A stretch of DNA of 64,000 bases from SXTU01 sp964496695 (GCA_964496695.1 CAZCBE010000020.1:9553-73552), one strand, 5' to 3'; shown: positions 1 to 8,218, counted from the stretch's first letter. The notes: generated by a model not told the origin, from the letters alone. Numbers and translations are program-made.

Positions 1-2964
1 GAGCAGGGTGTCCTGATTCCACGCGATTTCCTTGAGGTAGGTGATTTGCTTCGCGGCGCTCGGCTCCTTCAACTTCAGCGTGAGCACGGTGCCCGCGACG
101 CTGCCGGCGGCGACTTTGTCCTTCGCCCCATCCAAGTAAAACTGCCCCGCCAGCGTGTCGGTCCAGACCACCGGTTGATCGAACTCCACCGCGAGCGTGT
201 CCTGCGCAGCGCTGGTGTAGCCGACGCGGCACAAGTTTGGCGCGGTGAGCGGACCGGCGGCGGCTTTGCCGTAAATGTCGCGCTCGATGAGCGGCTGCAC
301 CATGCGCGCGAACTCCGCCCAACCCACGAGCGGGAAGTGGCAGCCGCCCGGCGGCCGCACGCCGAGCGTCGAAAGGATGCTCATGTTCGAGAAGAGCTGC
401 GGCAACGTGCGCTGCTTCTCGCGCAGGCGGTCACCCGCGCCGTCGCGCCCGCCCATCGCGCAGGAGTTCGGCCAGATTTGGAAAACGTAGTAGTGCTGCA
501 CGTTCGGGAAATCTTGTTTCCACGCACCGGCCATCTCGATGAAAAGACGATGGTAATTCTCCCAGCCGAAGCCGCCCGTCGGCCCGTCCGCGCCTTGGTC
601 GTTCTCGCCCTGATGCCAAAGGATGCCGCGGATGCCGTGCGTCAGCTTCGCCTGCTGCACGCGCCAGAGCATCCGGCCATACATCGTGCTCAAGTCGCCG
701 TGGTCGGCGGGCGAGGCCTGGTGTTCGTCAATGCGCGAGCCGCCAATGGCCGCCTGGATGATGCACACGGGCATCTGGTTGCTCGCGACGAGCCGCTTCG
801 CCAGCTCCATGCCCCACCAGCCGAGTTCCGCCTGATGCTCGGGGGCGCTGCGTTTCCAAACGGGGCGGCACCACAGATTGGGCCGCGCGAGGCTGGCGCG
901 CTCGGCGGCCTGCTGGCGGTCGCGCACCCAAGCGATGCCATCGGCGCGACCGGTCGGCCCGCCGTAGCTGCGAATCCACTCGTTCGTCTCCGGCGGCGAC
1001 TTCTCGCCGGTGTCGGTCGCGAGCGCGTTCGACTGGCCGTCAATGAGGAAAGCGTCGCCGCACACGAGGTCGCCCACGCGGCGCAGCACAGTCTCGTTGC
1101 CGCCCGTGCGCGTGCCGAGCTCGACGCGGTATTTCACCAGCCCGGGCTTGAGCTTCACCGCAAAGGCGAAGGACTTGTCTGCGCCCGGCTTCGCGGTCTC
1201 GGTCTTCACGAGTTTCTCGTCGGCGAAGAGCTTGAGGAAGACCGCGTCGGCTGGTTCGGCGAGCGTGCCGTTGTAATGGAGCGTGCCTTCGCTGCTGTCG
1301 TCGCGCGCGTAGAACTGGCCGTCCTCCGGCTGCTCGTCCTTCCCGGGCACGCGCGCGACCCACGCGTCGCGCTTCGGCTCCGTCACAGCGATGGTCACGG
1401 ACTGCATGGTGGGCTGGCCGCCGTTGCTGACCGTCGCCGTGACAGTGAGCGGGCCGCTGTTTTGCGCGCGCAACAGCCGCAACTTGCCGGGCGCGACTTC
1501 CTTGATGACCGCGAGCGGCCCCGCGCTCCACTCGGTCTTCAGCTCGCCCGCGCCGCGCGCCTGCATCGCCGCGAGGTTCGCGACCTGCGCCGCGACCTCG
1601 ATGGTCGCGCGCCCGTCCCAAGCCGCCGGAGCCTTCAGCGTGAACACCGGCTCGGGGATGGTTTCCTTGACCGTGATGGGAACATCCTTGGTCTTCACGC
1701 TGTCGGCGAAGACCGCCTTGAACTGAAGCGTCGCCGTCGCATCGCCCGTCACGCGCCCGGCGGCGAAGCTGAAGTTGAAGCGGTCCGTCGCCACGACCTC
1801 CTCGCGCCCGTCGCGCTTCAGCAGCCAGTAAACTTTCTGCGCCCCGCCCGCCTGCGCGGTGAACGCAACGCTCTTCCCCTCGTCCACGGCAGCCTTCTCC
1901 GGCGACACCGCGAAGGCGTTGCCCGGCTGCACGAGCGGTCCGACCAGCGTCTGCTGCGGCTTCTGGTTTTCGTATTGCAGCCGCACCCAGTCGGCGGAGC
2001 GCGCGACCTTCGAGATGCGAACTTCGTCCAGGTCGCCGACGAAACTGTAGTTGTTATACCAGCCGCCGAGCCAGAGCCGCGCGGGCGTCCTGATGTTGAG
2101 TGGCGAGCCTTTGCTGGCATTGGTTCCCTCGGGCTGGCCGTTCACGTAGATGACCGACTCCCCTTGCCGGTAGGTGTGGACGACGTGCGTCCAGTCGCCG
2201 AGTGGGAGGCGGCTGCTGGCGACGTCGCCGCCGGAGAAATAGCAGTCCATGCGGATGTGCGGCGGGCTGCGGAGCTGCATCACGACTTTGCCCTGGGCCT
2301 GCTCGTTGCCCCAGGAGACGAGCGTGGAGTTCGGTGTGCGCGTGCGGAACCACACCTCTGAACTGTGGGGGCTCGCACCGGCCGGGTAGTTCGGAATCTT
2401 GTCGCCGCCGAACACGCCGGCCTTGCCGGGAAAATGCCGCGCGCGGCCGACGATGCCATTCGTCACCGACGTGCCGGTGTCCTTCGACTCCAGCGTGCCG
2501 ACTTCATCCTGCACCGTATCGCCGAGGTGCCACACACTGAGGTAGCCGTTGGACTCGTTGAAAACCGCCTTGCCGTTCGATTCGCTTGTGGCATCGGACT
2601 TGCCCCAGAAGAGTTTCACCTCCTGCCGATCGTTGCCCTTGATCATCGGAACGCGGACCCAGATGCTGGCCTCGCCACGGATGCTATCCCATTCCTCGAT
2701 CTGATACGCGAGCGGCTCGCCGGTCCTGCTGGCGAAGCGCAGGTCCGCACCGTTCGCCTGCGCCTGCTGGAAGTTGAACCAGTCCTTGTGCAGCCGCACG
2801 AGCAGCGGAAAGCCTTCGACCGCCACGCCAGCGGGCAGGTTCGCCCCCTCCGGCGTGGTGAGCAGGAAGAGCGAACCACGGTGCGCCCATGGCTCAAAAG
2901 GGGCCGCGGCTACCGTCAGGGCGAGGCCCAGCCAGGCGAAGAGGAACGATCTAAATGCTTTCAT
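1..2964 (-). CDS. Secreted DUF2341/LamG/sialate O-acetylesterase-like protein, partial (C-terminus beyond left edge)
   Basis: An open frame of 988 codons runs from an ATG at 2964 to base 1 without a stop, so the protein continues outside the window. It begins with a signal peptide (MKAFRSFLFAWLGLALTVAAA). Residues about 25-130 match DUF2341 (FNFQQAQANGADLRFAS, IWVRVP, LFWGKSDA). Residues about 140-290 look like a LamG/concanavalin-type domain, followed by Ig-like segments. From about residue 640 there is an SGNH/SASA-type esterase: the nucleophile block DGQSNA (Ser about 645), IQAAIGGSRIDEH and ILWHQGEND. SASA enzymes remove O-acetyl groups from sialic acid or related sugars, and the exact substrate here is unknown. 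It lies 7 bp downstream of the enolase-superfamily gene and is probably cotranscribed. A long frame on the opposite strand (46-2361) is its antisense shadow. Confidence 0.9.
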   Translation of the reverse strand, partial: MKAFRSFLFAWLGLALTVAAAPFEPWAHRGSLFLLTTPEGANLPAGVAVEGFPLLVRLHKDWFNFQQAQANGADLRFASRTGEPLAYQIEEWDSIRGEASIWVRVPMIKGNDRQEVKLFWGKSDATSESNGKAVFNESNGYLSVWHLGDTVQDEVGTLESKDTGTSVTNGIVGRARHFPGKAGVFGGDKIPNYPAGASPHSSEVWFRTRTPNSTLVSWGNEQAQGKVVMQLRSPPHIRMDCYFSGGDVASSRLPLGDWTHVVHTYRQGESVIYVNGQPEGTNASKGSPLNIRTPARLWLGGWYNNYSFVGDLDEVRISKVARSADWVRLQYENQKPQQTLVGPLVQPGNAFAVSPEKAAVDEGKSVAFTAQAGGAQKVYWLLKRDGREEVVATDRFNFSFAAGRVTGDATATLQFKAVFADSVKTKDVPITVKETIPEPVFTLKAPAAWDGRATIEVAAQVANLAAMQARGAGELKTEWSAGPLAVIKEVAPGKLRLLRAQNSGPLTVTATVSNGGQPTMQSVTIAVTEPKRDAWVARVPGKDEQPEDGQFYARDDSSEGTLHYNGTLAEPADAVFLKLFADEKLVKTETAKPGADKSFAFAVKLKPGLVKYRVELGTRTGGNETVLRRVGDLVCGDAFLIDGQSNALATDTGEKSPPETNEWIRSYGGPTGRADGIAWVRDRQQAAERASLARPNLWCRPVWKRSAPEHQAELGWWGMELAKRLVASNQMPVCIIQAAIGGSRIDEHQASPADHGDLSTMYGRMLWRVQQAKLTHGIRGILWHQGENDQGADGPTGGFGWENYHRLFIEMAGAWKQDFPNVQHYYVFQIWPNSCAMGGRDGAGDRLREKQRTLPQLFSNMSILSTLGVRPPGGCHFPLVGWAEFARMVQPLIERDIYGKAAAGPLTAPNLCRVGYTSAAQDTLAVEFDQPVVWTDTLAGQFYLDGAKDKVAAGSVAGTVLTLKLKEPSAAKQITYLKEIAWNQDTLL

Positions 2965-2971
2965 GGTGCGC

Positions 2972-4075
2972 TCAGGAAATGTCCACCACGCGCGGGCCAA
3001 GCACGTCGAGCTTGGGGCGGATGCCGAGGCCGGGGGCGGTGCTGGCGGACATGTAGCCGTTCACACGCTGCGGCGCGCCGTCCGCCGTGCTGACGGTGAC
3101 GTAGCTGTTGAAGTCCGTGCTGGTGAAGCGGTAGGGCTCCGGCGTGCTGTGGGCGAGGTGCGCGATGGCGGCGGTGGTGATGTCCCCGCCCCAACTGTCC
3201 TCCAGCGTCATCGCGAGGCCCATGCTCACGCAGAGGTCACGGACCTGGCGGGTCTTGGTGAGGCCGCCGAGCTTGCTGATCTTGAGGTTCACCACGTCCA
3301 TGGCGAGATCGGCCTTCGCGCGCAGGAGCATGTCGAGGCCGTCCACGTTTTCATCGAGGACGAAGGGGTGGTCCGTGTGCCGGCGCACCGCGAGGCATTC
3401 CTCGTAGGTTAGGCAGGGCTGCTCGATATAGACATCCACATCCCGCACGGCGCGCACCACGCGGATGGCTTCGTGCTGCGTCCAGCCGGTGTTGGCATCG
3501 GCCACGAGGCGGTCGGTGGGCTGGAGCATGGCGCGGACGGCGCGGATGCGTGCGATGTCCGTGTCGGGATCGCCGCCGACCTTGAGCTGGAAGCGCGTGT
3601 AGCCCTGGGCGCGATAGCCCGCGACCTTGCGCGCCATCACCTCGGGGTCTTCCTGCGAGATGGCGCGGTAGAGTCGCACGCTCTCGCCGAAGCGCCCGCC
3701 CATCAGCACGCACACGGGCAGGCTGGTCGTCTGGCCGAGGAGGTCCCAGCACGCGATGTCCACGCCGCTCTTCACGTAGGGATGGCCCTTGAGCGCGGCG
3801 TCCATGCATTGATTGAGCTTGGCCAGCTCGCGCGGGTCTTCGCCCAGCAAGTGCGGTCCCAGCTCTCGCAGCCCGGCACGCACACCCTCAGCATAGGCGG
3901 GGAGGTAGAAGGGGCCGAGCGGACAAACCTCGCCATAGCCCGTCAGCCCCGTGTCCGTCTCCACGCCGACGATGGTGCTGTCAAACACGCTGACGGACTT
4001 GCCCCCGGACCATTTGTAGCTGCCCTCGTGAAGTGGGAGTTCCACCCGATGGGCAAAGATGCGGTTGATTTTCAC
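2972..4075 (-). CDS. Enolase-superfamily (mandelate racemase/muconate lactonizing) dehydratase or epimerase
   Basis: The 367-aa protein starts with GTG and has the two-domain MR/MLE layout: an N-terminal capping domain, then a TIM barrel. The barrel carries the expected acid/base and metal ligands in order: FQLKVGGDPD (Lys after the second strand), VADANTGW (Asp), YIEQPC (Glu), VLDENVD (Asp/Glu), KISKLGGLTK (Lys on the opposite face) and LEDSWGGDI. The FQLKVGGD and SWGGDI blocks resemble cis-3-hydroxyproline dehydratase and hydroxyproline-betaine epimerase subgroups, but substrate cannot be fixed from sequence. No signal peptide is seen, so it is cytoplasmic. The downstream esterase gene begins 7 bp after the stop, suggesting an operon for catabolism of a carboxylated compound. 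Confidence 0.85.
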   Translation of the reverse strand: MKINRIFAHRVELPLHEGSYKWSGGKSVSVFDSTIVGVETDTGLTGYGEVCPLGPFYLPAYAEGVRAGLRELGPHLLGEDPRELAKLNQCMDAALKGHPYVKSGVDIACWDLLGQTTSLPVCVLMGGRFGESVRLYRAISQEDPEVMARKVAGYRAQGYTRFQLKVGGDPDTDIARIRAVRAMLQPTDRLVADANTGWTQHEAIRVVRAVRDVDVYIEQPCLTYEECLAVRRHTDHPFVLDENVDGLDMLLRAKADLAMDVVNLKISKLGGLTKTRQVRDLCVSMGLAMTLEDSWGGDITTAAIAHLAHSTPEPYRFTSTDFNSYVTVSTADGAPQRVNGYMSASTAPGLGIRPKLDVLGPRVVDIS

Positions 4076-4222
4076 GGGCGGAGTTTAGGCAAAGCCGGGG
4101 CGGTTTGTCGCGGGTAAGGTTTTGGGAGGAAAGCGGAAGTGGAACCATGGAGGCACACGGAGGCACACGGAGGCACACGGAGGCACACGGTTCACATGGT
4201 ATCGGGCTGACGGCTGGACTTA
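4076..4222. other. Intergenic stretch with a 10-bp tandem repeat
   Basis: No gene is supported here. The stretch separates the divergently oriented dehydratase gene and the transposase unit and contains the tandem repeat at 4151-4190. Confidence 0.6.
4151..4190. repeat. Tandem repeat, four perfect copies of a 10-mer
   Basis: The unit AGGCACACGG is repeated four times without mismatch. It lies upstream of the GTG-initiated dehydratase gene and next to the REP-like flank of the transposase. Confidence 0.95.
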
Positions 4223-4306
4223 CAGCGCCAACGGCGCGGCCTCATCCCAGCCTGGGGCAACGCCCCAGGTAAGGTGGGCGCAGAACGGCAAGGGCTGAAG
4301 GCCCGG
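4223..4306 (+). repeat. Left REP-like flank of the transposase unit
   Basis: Three consecutive hairpins: AGCGCCAACGGCGC near 4224, GCCTGGGGCAACGCCCCAGG near 4250-4268 and GGGCTGAAGGCCC at 4292-4304. The order and stem sequences are mirrored in the right flank. Confidence 0.8.
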
Positions 4307-4400
4307 TCTATTGCATTTCAATTATGCCGATGTGGGCAAACCCGTTTTTCCGATTCTCCAGACTGGAAGCATCCGGGTCGTTTTCCTAACCTCCTGCGCC

Positions 4401-4853
4401 ATGCCTCAATCGCTTAGTCTCGTCGTCGTCCACGTCATCTTCAGCACGAAGGATCGCCGCCCGTTCATCGACGCCGAAACGCGACCCAAGCTCCATGCGT
4501 ATCTCGCGACGCTCGCCCGCAACATCGGCTGCGAGGCGTATCGCGTAGGGGGCGTGGCGGATCACGTTCATCTCGCGATCCGATTGTCGCGCACGGTCAC
4601 GATTGCGGATTTGGTGGAGACGTTGAAAGTGTCTTCGTCGAAATGGATGAAGGCGCAAGCGCCCGGATTGGCGGAGTTTTCATGGCAGCGGGGTTATGCC
4701 TGTTTCTCCATTGGACCCGCGGATTTGGAAGCGCTGCGGGCCTACATTGACGATCAGGAGAATCACCATCGGACGCGGACGTTCCAGGAGGAGTTCCGGA
4801 TGTTTCTCAAAAAGTATGGCGTGGAATACGACGAGGCGTATGTGTGGGATTGA
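4401..4853 (+). CDS. IS200/IS605-type (REP-associated) tyrosine transposase
   Basis: This 150-aa single-domain Y1 transposase starts at ATG 4401 (MPQSLSLVV). The HUH motif is DHVHLAI, and the likely nucleophilic Tyr lies in AYIDDQENHH. Family blocks VIFSTKDRRPF, VSSSKWMK and WQRGYACFS are all present, and the length is normal for the family. The enzyme would nick and join single-stranded DNA at hairpins. It looks intact and is flanked by REP-like hairpins, so it may mobilise the dispersed palindromes of the same family. GC content is visibly lower than in neighbouring genes. Confidence 0.88.
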   Translation: MPQSLSLVVVHVIFSTKDRRPFIDAETRPKLHAYLATLARNIGCEAYRVGGVADHVHLAIRLSRTVTIADLVETLKVSSSKWMKAQAPGLAEFSWQRGYACFSIGPADLEALRAYIDDQENHHRTRTFQEEFRMFLKKYGVEYDEAYVWD

Positions 4854-4897
4854 CGGTTGGGATGGGTTAATTGGGCGAGAGTCCGGGGATGATGGGA

Positions 4898-4981
4898 CGG
4901 GCCTTCAGCCCTTGGTCTTCTTGATGGGCGAGATTCCTAGGGCGTTGCCCTAGGCTGGGATGGAGCGGGCCGTTGGCCCTT
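4898..4981 (-). repeat. Right REP-like flank, inverted relative to the left flank
   Basis: Reverse complement of the left flank with diverged stems: GGGCCTTCAGCCCTT, CCTAGGGCGTTGCCCTAGG and GGGCCGTTGGCCCTT. Several stem changes are paired and so preserve the hairpins (for example GGGGC/GCCCC in the left flank becomes AGGGC/GCCCT here). Confidence 0.8.
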
Positions 4982-5006
4982 GCGAAGGCGGGCTTGCGCG
5001 CGATTT

Positions 5007-5110
5007 CGGAGTGCGACCAGCCACAGCACTTTTCGAAGGACGAAGCGCATAGATCAACTTTCCGACCAAGCCAGCGCGCTGCGGTTGGGCTGCGACACAG
5101 CCGCACTCCG
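5007..5110. repeat. Inverted-repeat element between transposase unit and ceramidase-like gene
   Basis: The 9-bp end CGGAGTGCG at 5007-5015 is matched by its inverse CGCACTCCG at 5102-5110, with further imperfect pairing inside (ACCAGCCACAGCAC against GGGCTGCGACACAGC). No gene lies in this stretch. Confidence 0.55.
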
Positions 5111-5119
5111 GGGTCTAGA

Positions 5120-6559
5120 TCACTGCTGCTTCGCCAGTTCAGCAAGCATCTGGAGGAGTTGCTGGTTGATGAGGACGGAGGCGTCTTCCTGGACGACGTT
5201 GGTGCCGAGCCAGGTTTCGTAGCCGCCCAGCTTGTGGTGCTCGGGCGTGGGAAGGTAGCCGTGGCGGGCATTGGCGAGCCCGATGACCATGGTCTGCGGG
5301 AAGGGGCTGCGCTGCTTCAGTTCGAGGCCGATCTCGACGAACGCCTCGAAGGGAATGCCGCAGACGGCGAGGTCGCCGATGCGGAGGGCCTGGAGGACGA
5401 CGGTGATGGTCTCCTCCTTGCGCTCGGCGGCGGCGATGGTGCTGCGGGCGTAGTTGTCGGCGAGGCGCGGGAGCTGTTCCTTGGCCGCCGGGTCCTTCAC
5501 GGCGACCACGGCTTTGGCCGCGGCGAGCTGCTCGGCGCTGGGGCGGCGATACTTCAAGGTGAGTTCCCGCTGGACCATGCCGAGCGTGACGTCGCTGCGG
5601 TGCCGCTCGATCTTGCGTGTGGCGAGCCAGGCGGCGTCGGCGGCCTTGGCGGCAACGAGGCGGATCTGCTCGAAAGGCTCGCGCGGCGGGCGGTTCACGA
5701 GGAAGGGGATGTTGTTGATGTCGCCGGACGCGCCGTTGGAGAGCATGGCCACAAACTCCTCGTCGGCGCGCAGGCGCGAGGGCATGAGCCGGGCGAACTC
5801 GCCGAAGTAATCGGCGGACATGCGCCCAGCGGGCGAGCCGCCGACGTAGTGCAAGGAGTAGTTCGCGAAGAGGGCGAGCGGGCGGCGGCGGGTGTCCTGC
5901 ACGGAGAGGACGGTGAGGTCGGGATCGGTGGGGCCGGCGGGGCGCTCCAGGGTGGCGGGGTCGGTGCCGGGGTTCATCTTCACGGTGTCGAGCTTGCCGT
6001 AGGGATTGAGGGGCATCTTGCCGGGCTTGAGGAACCAGCGGCGGTTGAAGACTTCGTCGGGCAGGGGCTGGGCGGCGTGGCCGAGGGCGGCGGGTTTCAA
6101 CCTGGCATGGGCGCGGGCGATGGCGTCGGCGATGCCTTCGACGAGGAGCTTGCGGTAGGCGAAGCCGTTGGCGTCGGTCTCGCGGGCGTTCGAGGAGGGG
6201 CCGGTGTGGGTGTGCGTGGCGGAAATGAGCATCCGGTTCGTGGCGATGCCCGTGCGCTGGGCGGCGAGGGCCTTGGCGTCGTCGGTGGTCTCGCGGGCAA
6301 GGCCGAGGTTGTCCACCACCACCATGGCCAGCGTGGTGCGGCCGTCGTCGAGGACGAGGGCGCGGGCATGGAGGGCGTCGTGGGCGTTGGTGGCAGGATT
6401 GGCGCTGAAGCCGCCGGGCATGTTCAGGGGAAAGAGGCGGGGCGTGATGTCCGCGGCGGCGGCCCCGGCGCGGAGCGGGGTGACGGCCTTGGTGGAGTCA
6501 GCGGCGTGGAGCGCGAGGGGCAGGGCGCAGCCAAGCAGGGCGAGGAGACGGATGATCAT
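5120..6559 (-). CDS. Secreted neutral/alkaline ceramidase-like protein
   Basis: The 479-aa protein opens with a signal peptide (MIIRLLALLGCALPLALHAA) and then the neutral-ceramidase N-terminal signature: AGAAAADITPR, LVLDDGRTTLAMVVVDNLG, the metal-site block ATHTHTGP and LSNGASGDINN. Later YLPTPEHHKLGGYE also fits. Neutral ceramidases hydrolyse the amide of ceramides with a zinc ion. Bacterial PVC homologues are often annotated only by this domain and their substrates are unproven. The C-terminal domain seems short compared with full ceramidases, so the activity is inferred. The gene is monocistronic, between a repeat element and tRNA-Thr. Confidence 0.85.
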   Translation of the reverse strand: MIIRLLALLGCALPLALHAADSTKAVTPLRAGAAAADITPRLFPLNMPGGFSANPATNAHDALHARALVLDDGRTTLAMVVVDNLGLARETTDDAKALAAQRTGIATNRMLISATHTHTGPSSNARETDANGFAYRKLLVEGIADAIARAHARLKPAALGHAAQPLPDEVFNRRWFLKPGKMPLNPYGKLDTVKMNPGTDPATLERPAGPTDPDLTVLSVQDTRRRPLALFANYSLHYVGGSPAGRMSADYFGEFARLMPSRLRADEEFVAMLSNGASGDINNIPFLVNRPPREPFEQIRLVAAKAADAAWLATRKIERHRSDVTLGMVQRELTLKYRRPSAEQLAAAKAVVAVKDPAAKEQLPRLADNYARSTIAAAERKEETITVVLQALRIGDLAVCGIPFEAFVEIGLELKQRSPFPQTMVIGLANARHGYLPTPEHHKLGGYETWLGTNVVQEDASVLINQQLLQMLAELAKQQ

Positions 6560-6633
6560 GCGGCGGGTTGGACGGCGGTGAGGGCCGGGGGAATTTCAAA
6601 AAGAACGGATTTACGGCAAGGGAGCGGAGAAAT

Positions 6634-6704
6634 GGGGAACAGGAGGAGCAGGATTAGGATTAAGAGCAGGAGTGGGAGAAGGAGTGGGAGGGATAGGGAG
6701 GGGA
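6634..6704. repeat. Purine-rich short tandem repeat
   Basis: A run of GGA/GATTA/GTGGGA units with an approximate 6-7-bp period (AGGAGCAGGATTAGGATTAA, GAGTGGGAGAAGGAGTGGGA) directly downstream of tRNA-Thr in its direction of transcription. A related GGATTAAGATCAGGAGCAGG tract occurs at 13037-13066. Confidence 0.6.
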
Positions 6705-6709
6705 TCTGG

Positions 6710-6781
6710 AGCCAGTGGTCGGGTTCGAACCGACGACCTGCTGTTTACGAAACAGCTGCTCTGCCACTGAGCTACACTGGC
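6710..6781 (-). tRNA. tRNA-Thr (anticodon CGT)
   Basis: On the minus strand the acceptor stem GCCAGTG pairs with CACTGGC. The D-arm is GCTCAGTGGCAGAGC, the anticodon arm is CTGTT-TCGTAAA-CAG with CGT in the loop, and the T-arm contains GGTTCGAACC. The 3' CCA is encoded at 6707-6709. CGT reads the Thr codon ACG. Confidence 0.93.
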
Positions 6782-6860
6782 GGCGTCCAGAACGCAGCGG
6801 GACAATAGAAAGGCAGGCCGGGGAAACGCAAGAGCGGAAGTGCGTGCGGAAACGGCTGGA

Positions 6861-7158
6861 GCGCATCTCAGTTGCTTGCACCCGGGATGCCACGCTCTGC
6901 GCCTTCTCCCTTCGCGGCGCGAGGGGAGAAGGTGGCCGGAGGCCGGATGAGGGGGGCCTTGCGCCGACGCAGCCACCCCTCACCCCAACCCTCTCCCCTT
7001 GCTCCGCGCAAAGGGAGAGGGAGTGGCAAGCCAACCACTTCGCAGCCCTGCTTGCTTTCTACTGCCGTGTTGCCATGGCAACCGTTGGGCTTCGTTTGGA
7101 CCAACAGGCACCGGGTTCAAGCCCGGTGCCAATGAGAGGACTAGAAACTGAGATGCGC
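6861..7158. repeat. Composite inverted-repeat element, about 298 bp
   Basis: Perfect 13-bp inverted ends, GCGCATCTCAGTT at 6861-6873 and AACTGAGATGCGC at 7146-7158. Inside are three hairpins: CTTCTCCC/GGGGAGAAG near 6903-6931, CCTCTCCCC/AGGGAGAGG near 6990-7020, and GGCACCGGG-TTCAAG-CCCGGTGCC at 7108-7131. The CCTCTCCC...GGGAGAGG core recurs at several other sites in the window. Confidence 0.75.
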
Positions 7159-7172
7159 CCAAACGGCTTGAA

Positions 7173-7274
7173 CCCGTGCCGGCGGCTTGCTGCCGCCGTG
7201 TTGCGGGTGGCTTGTTTGAAACCGGGTCGTCCTGCTGCGGCCCATCGTCGGCGGCTCCAGCCGCCGGCACGGGG
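7173..7274. repeat. Inverted-repeat element with GC-rich hairpins
   Basis: Left arm CCCGTGCCGGCGGC... (from 7173) is matched by the inverse ...GCCGCCGGCACGGGG ending at 7274-7275, nearly perfect over about 25 bp. Each arm also folds on itself (GGCGGCTTGCTGCCGCC, CGGCGGCTCCAGCCGCCG). Confidence 0.8.
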
Positions 7275-7290
7275 TCAGGAGACGCGGGCG

Positions 7291-8139
7291 CTACTGGGTG
7301 CTGGCGAGCCAGGCGAGGACTTGCGCGGCGGCTTTGGAAGTTCCGGTGCCGAGGACGTTGTGGTCGGCAGTCCAGACGATGTGGTTGGCGCGCCAGCCGG
7401 GGCATTCGCGGCGGAGCCAGCGTTGCGCGGGCAGCCAGGGGACCACGGGGTCGAGCACGCCGGTGAGGTGGAAGACGGGCAGGGTGGCGGTGCGGGCGAT
7501 GGGGCGCGGGTCGTTGGCCGCGATCAGGCGGAGGCGATGCACGGCGGCCTGGCGCAGGGGTTCGCTCCAGCGGGCCTTGAACTCGCGCAGGGCGGCGAGG
7601 ACTTCGGGGTTCTGCTTGAAGCGCCAGCGGGCGAGCACGGCGTAGGTGCTCACGATGGCGCTCAGCCAGGGCAGGGGAGCCCGGCGGCAAAGCCATTCCG
7701 TGGCCCGCACGCCGCCGAGCCACGGGTGATGCACGAAGCCGCCGGCGAGGATGAGGCCGTCGGCGTGGAATGGAGGTAGCCGCCGAGGTGACGAGGCGGA
7801 TGGTGTGTGCGTCGGGTCCGCCTCCTCACGTCGGCGGCTACGGGACAGGAGGGGCCAGGCGACTTGCGAGCCGAAGGATTCCGCCAGCAGCCAGCCATGC
7901 TTGATGCCGTGTTCCTGCAACTTCGCTTCGACTGCGGCCGCGAAATCCTCCAGCGACCATGTCACCGTATCCGGATACGTGAACTCCACGAAGCGCACGC
8001 GCCCGGCCACTGCCAGCCGGAAGCGCGTGACCAGCAGCCAGTCGCCGTGCAGGCCAGGCAGGTAGATGAGCGTCGGCAGCGCGGCGTCACCGTGGATGCG
8101 GATTTGGAGAACGTCTGAGGTCATGGGCGATGAACTCAT
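7291..8139 (-). CDS. Alpha/beta hydrolase with an in-frame palindromic repeat insertion
   Basis: This 282-aa protein has an alpha/beta hydrolase core: LIYLPGLHGDW after strand 3, a nucleophile elbow LLAESFGSQVAW (Ser in ESFGS, a variant of GxSxG), acid GVLDPVV and His in WTADHNVL. No signal peptide is present. Residues about 100-122, an Arg/Pro-rich stretch, are encoded by the inverted repeat at 7776-7841 (66 bp, 22 codons). It sits between the nucleophile helix and the next strand, where an extra loop could be tolerated. Substrate unknown. It is the last gene of the minus-strand lipid cluster. Confidence 0.8.
   Translation of the reverse strand: MSSSPMTSDVLQIRIHGDAALPTLIYLPGLHGDWLLVTRFRLAVAGRVRFVEFTYPDTVTWSLEDFAAAVEAKLQEHGIKHGWLLAESFGSQVAWPLLSRSRRREEADPTHTPSASSPRRLPPFHADGLILAGGFVHHPWLGGVRATEWLCRRAPLPWLSAIVSTYAVLARWRFKQNPEVLAALREFKARWSEPLRQAAVHRLRLIAANDPRPIARTATLPVFHLTGVLDPVVPWLPAQRWLRRECPGWRANHIVWTADHNVLGTGTSKAAAQVLAWLASTQ
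7776..7841. repeat. Family A palindromic element inside a coding sequence (66 bp)
   Basis: Arms GTAGCCGCCGAGGTGACGAG (from 7776) and the inverse ending CACGTCGGCGGCTAC at 7841 match the perfect 25-bp arms of the copy at 44986-45054. The length is a multiple of three, and the host hydrolase frame stays open. Confidence 0.9.
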
Positions 8140-8142
8140 GGT

Positions 8143-8212
8143 CGTAGGCGAGAAGGTGAGAGGTCGCTATCTTCCCACGGAAAACAAGTGAGACTCCTCA
8201 CGTCGTCTCCTA
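8143..8212. repeat. Variant family A inverted repeat upstream of hydrolase gene
   Basis: GTAGGCGAGAAGGTGAGAGG at 8143 and the inverse CTCCTCACGTCGTCTCCTAC ending at 8212 form imperfect arms resembling a diverged family A element. It fills the 79-bp gap between two genes of the cluster. Confidence 0.6.
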
Positions 8213-8218
8213 CGGCGT

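Larger units (their letters stand above)
4223..4981 (+). mobile_element. REP-associated tyrosine transposase unit with inverted palindromic flanks
   Basis: The transposase gene (4401-4853) lies between two about 84-bp flanks that are imperfect inverted copies of each other (4223-4306 and 4898-4981). Each flank holds three short hairpins in the same order, of the forms AGCGCCAACGGCGC, CCTGGGGCAACGCCCCAGG and GGGCTGAAGGCCC. This is the arrangement known for RAYT genes, whose proteins act on REP/BIME palindromes. The element is probably a resident REP source rather than a classical insertion sequence, because no target-site duplication is evident. Confidence 0.8.
6782..7290. other. Gene-free stretch filled by palindromic repeats
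   Basis: No coding frame is supported. The stretch is occupied by two repeat elements (6861-7158 and 7173-7274) between tRNA-Thr and the end of the alpha/beta hydrolase gene. Confidence 0.7.

Noticed and set aside
46..2361. Long plus-strand open frame (771 codons)
   Set aside because: Its translation is Arg/His/Leu-rich and without domain similarity; it is the antisense of the real minus-strand esterase gene, typical of GC-rich DNA.
4151..4190. Possible CRISPR or iteron cluster
   Set aside because: The 10-bp units are directly adjacent without spacers, and no replication gene is nearby.
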